The notes below the pieces were generated by a model. The model saw only the letters and a program-made list of their open reading frames with translations, had not been told where the DNA came from and did not search any database. 15,347 nucleotides of DNA from JARLFX01 sp036404255 (GTDB taxonomy: Bacteria; Acidobacteriota; Terriglobia; Terriglobales; Acidobacteriaceae), in assembly GCA_036404255.1 (NCBI GenBank), contig DASWOP010000092.1, positions 1 through 15,347 of the forward strand, written 5' to 3'. The number at the start of each line of letters is the position of its first letter. Positions within the stretch are counted from its first letter, which is position 1. The position numbers and the translations under genes are program-made. Below, piece after piece: positions 13,587 through 15,347 of the stretch.

Positions 13587-14434
13587 TGGGCCGGCGTCTC
13601 CAGAACGTCCTCGGGTGCAATCTGGGGGACAAGCGAAACCAGCAGGTCGGTGAACTGTTTTTCAACGCGCTTGCCTGTTTCCATCACCTCTTCGTGATTG
13701 ATCTTTTCGTCCAACACGCCGGCGGCCATGTTCGTGACCAGTGAGATGCCGAGTACCTGAATGCCCATGTGCCGCGCGACGATAACCTCGTGCACGGTAG
13801 ACATTCCAACCAGGTCAGCGCCCAGCGTACGGAAGGCGCGAATCTCCGCGGCAGTCTCGTAGCTCGGGCCAAGCACGGCCAGGTAGACGCCTTCGGGCAG
13901 AGTGAAGCCCTGTCTGGCGGCTTCTTCCACCGCGAGCTTGCGCAGCTTCGTGGAGTACGCGGTGCTCATGTCGAAGAAGCGCTCGCCCCAGCGTGGCTCA
14001 TTCGGGCCGAGTGCGGCGTTGGTGCCGGTCAGGTTGATATGATCGCTGATGGCGACCAGCGAGCCCTGCGCATAGCGCGTGTTGATGCCGCCGGCAGCGT
14101 TCGTCACAATGAGTGATTTAATTCCAAGGGTGCCCAGTACACGCATGGGGAAGGTGACTTCGTCGAGCTTGTAGCCCTCGTAGGCGTGCACGCGGCCCTG
14201 CATGACGGCCACGGGAATGCCACGCAGCGTGCCCAGCACCAGCTTGCCACTGTGGCCAGCCACGGTAGACTGGGGAAATCCCGGAATCTCGGCGTAGGGA
14301 ATGGCAACGGCGTCCTTCACCTGCGAGGCGAACCCGCCGAGTCCGGAGCCGAGAATGATGCCGACGCGTGGCACTGTGGCGTGCCGCGAACGGATATGAT
14401 CGGCGGCGATGTTGGCGTTAGTGTAAAGACTCAT
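13583..14434 (-). CDS. punA: purine nucleoside phosphorylase, trimeric type
   Basis: Splits purine nucleosides with phosphate into base and ribose-1-phosphate. The 283 residues match the trimeric (mammalian-like) class, not the hexameric DeoD class. Phosphate-site residues are Ser30 (LGSGLGG), His61 in AGHSG, and Arg81/His83 in QGRVHAYEGY. TNAAGG is at 111-116, GPSYET at 189-194 with Glu193, VGMSTVHE at 209-216, and Asn235 in LVTNMAAG. Glu193 with Asn235 is the pair that in this class favours guanosine and inosine over adenosine. The ATG overlaps the parE stop (ATGA), with GGAG 5 bases upstream inside parE. It overlaps udk downstream in the same way. The gene is often followed by other salvage genes; a toxin gene directly in front is odd. 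Confidence 0.95.
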   Translation of the reverse strand: MSLYTNANIAADHIRSRHATVPRVGIILGSGLGGFASQVKDAVAIPYAEIPGFPQSTVAGHSGKLVLGTLRGIPVAVMQGRVHAYEGYKLDEVTFPMRVLGTLGIKSLIVTNAAGGINTRYAQGSLVAISDHINLTGTNAALGPNEPRWGERFFDMSTAYSTKLRKLAVEEAARQGFTLPEGVYLAVLGPSYETAAEIRAFRTLGADLVGMSTVHEVIVARHMGIQVLGISLVTNMAAGVLDEKINHEEVMETGKRVEKQFTDLLVSLVPQIAPEDVLETPAQ

Positions 14435-14748
14435 ATGGACTCCGTGGGGAAACGATCATTGAGAATGCGAGGTATATCTTGCGCACCGTGAAGGATAGCA
14501 AGAATCCGAATAGGTTTATGGCGTGGGTCATAGACGATCAGGTGATTTCCGGCTGACCAGAACCGCACAGGCAGCTCGGTTAATTCTGGACGGAGATGAC
14601 CGGATTCAGGCCAGTCGCATACATGATCGAAAGCGTGGAGAAGTTGAATTTCCAGCTTGCTTGCAGCTGCCGTGCTTCGAAAGTAAAGATAGTCATAAGC
14701 CCGCATAAAGTCATCCTCGGCTTGCGGGACTAAAATGTAGCCGTTCAT
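14431..14748 (-). CDS. parE: ParE-family toxin
   Basis: A 105-residue RelE/ParE-superfamily toxin. The N-terminal pattern YILVPQAEDDFMRAYDYL (4-21) is the typical first strand and helix. LPVRFWSAGNHLIVYDP (59-75) and IRILAILHG (80-88) are the characteristic C-terminal strands. ParE toxins generally poison DNA gyrase and related RelE proteins cut mRNA; the target here cannot be told from sequence. Its ATG overlaps the parD stop (ATGA), the normal arrangement for the pair. Its own stop overlaps the ATG of the purine nucleoside phosphorylase gene, so toxin and housekeeping enzyme are translationally linked. No frameshift or truncation is seen. Confidence 0.9.
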   Translation of the reverse strand: MNGYILVPQAEDDFMRAYDYLYFRSTAAASKLEIQLLHAFDHVCDWPESGHLRPELTELPVRFWSAGNHLIVYDPRHKPIRILAILHGAQDIPRILNDRFPTESI

Positions 14749-15005
14749 GCCGTCCTTTTACGTTCTCTCAGTAATCCCTTGTGCTCTTCGAGGTTTGTCA
14801 GAAACTCATCTTGCGTGATGAACTGTCCAGCTTCAGCCTGCTGCAAGCCGATCTCGATCTTCTTCTTTGCATACGCAATCCATTGCTGGTCCTGCTCGAA
14901 AGTTCGGAGGGCGGCACGCACTACCTCTGAAGCCGAGTTATAGCGGCCTGTGGCTACTGTGTCTTCAACGAATTTCTCAAGTTCCGGTGTCAGGGAAACG
15001 TTCAT
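14745..15005 (-). CDS. parD: ParD-family antitoxin, ribbon-helix-helix
   Basis: An 86-residue antitoxin that would neutralise the adjacent ParE and repress its own operon. It opens with MNVSLTPELEKFVEDTV, the ribbon strand, then GRYNSASEVVRAALRTFE (20-37), the helices of a CopG/ParD-type DNA-binding fold. The rest is a charged, probably flexible toxin-binding tail. The start at 15005 is chosen because AGGAGG lies 6 bases upstream and the family begins here; an in-frame extension to 15050 would run through the promoter. It is the first gene of a five-gene overlapping run (parD-parE-punA-udk-DUF2062). Confidence 0.93.
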   Translation of the reverse strand: MNVSLTPELEKFVEDTVATGRYNSASEVVRAALRTFEQDQQWIAYAKKKIEIGLQQAEAGQFITQDEFLTNLEEHKGLLRERKRTA

Positions 15006-15022
15006 GGGAACCCTCCTGTTGG

Positions 15023-15050
15023 TTGATAGCAGAATAACAAAGATTGTCAA
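15023..15050 (-). promoter_or_regulatory. promoter of parDE and probably the salvage operon
   Basis: On the minus strand, a perfect TTGACA -35 box (15050-15045) is followed after 16 bases by TATCAA (15028-15023), matching 4 of 6 bases of the -10 consensus. Transcription would start near 15016, giving a leader of about 11 bases that contains the AGGAGG ribosome site of parD. This is the best promoter in the window. Confidence 0.65.
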
Positions 15051-15061
15051 TCCTTGTTATT
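15033..15061. promoter_or_regulatory. 29-bp palindrome over the -35 box, candidate ParD operator
   Basis: Arms 15033-15046 and 15048-15061 are inverted copies around base 15047, with a single mismatch (15041/15053). The TTGACA box lies almost exactly at the centre, so a bound dimer or tetramer would block RNA polymerase. This is what an autoregulated ribbon-helix-helix antitoxin would need. The right arm also contains the transporter stop codon (15057-15059). A role as RNA hairpin ending the transporter transcript is possible too. Confidence 0.6.
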
Positions 15062-15347
15062 TAATTAGCATGCTCACGATCGAGGCTGACATCAGGTTGG
15101 CCATGGTTCCGGCCAGCATGGCGCGCAGGCCAAGACGGGCCAGATCGCTGCGGCGTTCCGGAGCCAATGCGCCGATGCCGCCGATCTGCATGCCGATGGA
15201 GCCCAGGTTGGCAAAGCCGCACAGCGCAAAGGTGGCGATGGAGAAGGTGCGCGGTGAGAGGCTGCCCTTCATCAGGCCAAGCTTGGTGTAGGCGACAAAT
15301 TCGTTCAGCACGGCGCGAGTGCCCAGCAGGTTGCCGATGGCCGGGGC
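15057..15347 (-). CDS. nupC: concentrative nucleoside transporter, C-terminal end (5' part outside window)
   Basis: The last 96 residues of a CNT/NupC-type cation-coupled nucleoside permease of the inner membrane. The visible part starts APAIGNLLGTRAVLNEFVAY, where the GT-x-x-VLNEFVAY block is a hallmark of the family's substrate-binding region. It continues with ATFALCGFANLGSIGMQIGG and GALAPERRSDLARLGLRAM, also conserved, and a final hydrophobic segment. The frame is open to the right edge. It lies upstream of parDE, on the same strand as the nucleoside phosphorylase and kinase, consistent with uptake feeding salvage. Its TAA falls inside the palindromic operator in front of parD. Confidence 0.92.
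   Translation of the reverse strand, partial: APAIGNLLGTRAVLNEFVAYTKLGLMKGSLSPRTFSIATFALCGFANLGSIGMQIGGIGALAPERRSDLARLGLRAMLAGTMANLMSASIVSMLIK

Noticed and set aside
15006..15050. N-terminal extension of parD to 15050
   Set aside because: It would translate through the TTGACA box and the AGGAGG ribosome site; the family start is at 15005.
1..15347. CRISPR arrays, tRNA or rRNA genes, insertion sequences, prophage genes
   Set aside because: None seen: no regularly spaced repeats, no clover-leaf-like segment, and no transposase or integrase motifs.

Overview
The window is a gene-dense, GC-rich stretch of bacterial chromosome. The gene content, long operons with 4-base overlaps, GC-biased third positions and a dispersed 'GGAATGACAA'-type repeat suggest an Acidobacteriota genome (Terriglobia: Terriglobus, Edaphobacter, Granulicella relatives). 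That placement is an inference; no rRNA or other marker is present.

Layout. (1) 1-1112, plus: the 3' end of DNA polymerase I (polA). (2) 4470-1118, minus: xseA and glmM joined by an ATGA overlap, followed 3 bases later by a lower-GC GIY-YIG-like gene that looks like an acquired passenger. (3) 4738-5934, plus: a membrane protein with a potassium-channel pore loop whose filter reads TLGLGD. (4) 9251-5952, minus: a complete phosphorelay cassette of hybrid sensor kinase with two C-terminal receivers, stand-alone receiver and HPt protein, with no DNA-binding output domain. (5) 10457-9396, minus: a deoxyhypusine-synthase-family enzyme, probably for polyamines, ending at a strong hairpin. (6) 10583-11169, plus: a complete higBA toxin-antitoxin pair with its own promoter/operator, followed at once by a secreted S1/P1-type nuclease. 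(7) 12168-12408: convergent intergenic region with a perfect 16-bp-arm palindrome and a 23-bp tandem repeat. (8) 15347-12409, minus: a nucleoside uptake and salvage cluster (CNT nucleoside transporter, purine nucleoside phosphorylase, uridine kinase, DUF2062 membrane protein) with a parDE toxin-antitoxin pair lying between the transporter and the phosphorylase.

The most striking structure is the last cluster. parD, parE, the phosphorylase, udk and the DUF2062 gene are joined by four consecutive ATGA stop/start overlaps, so a toxin-antitoxin module forms the head of a nucleoside-salvage operon. A near-perfect 29-bp palindrome is centred on a consensus TTGACA box upstream of parD and also contains the transporter's stop codon. 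The simplest reading is that parDE landed inside an older transporter-phosphorylase-kinase operon and now supplies its promoter and translational coupling. A second point of interest is the higBA-nuclease junction, where the higA stop overlaps an in-frame TTG with an ideal Shine-Dalgarno sequence.

Most other genes are ordinary housekeeping genes with intact active-site motifs. No CRISPR array, insertion sequence, tRNA or rRNA was seen.
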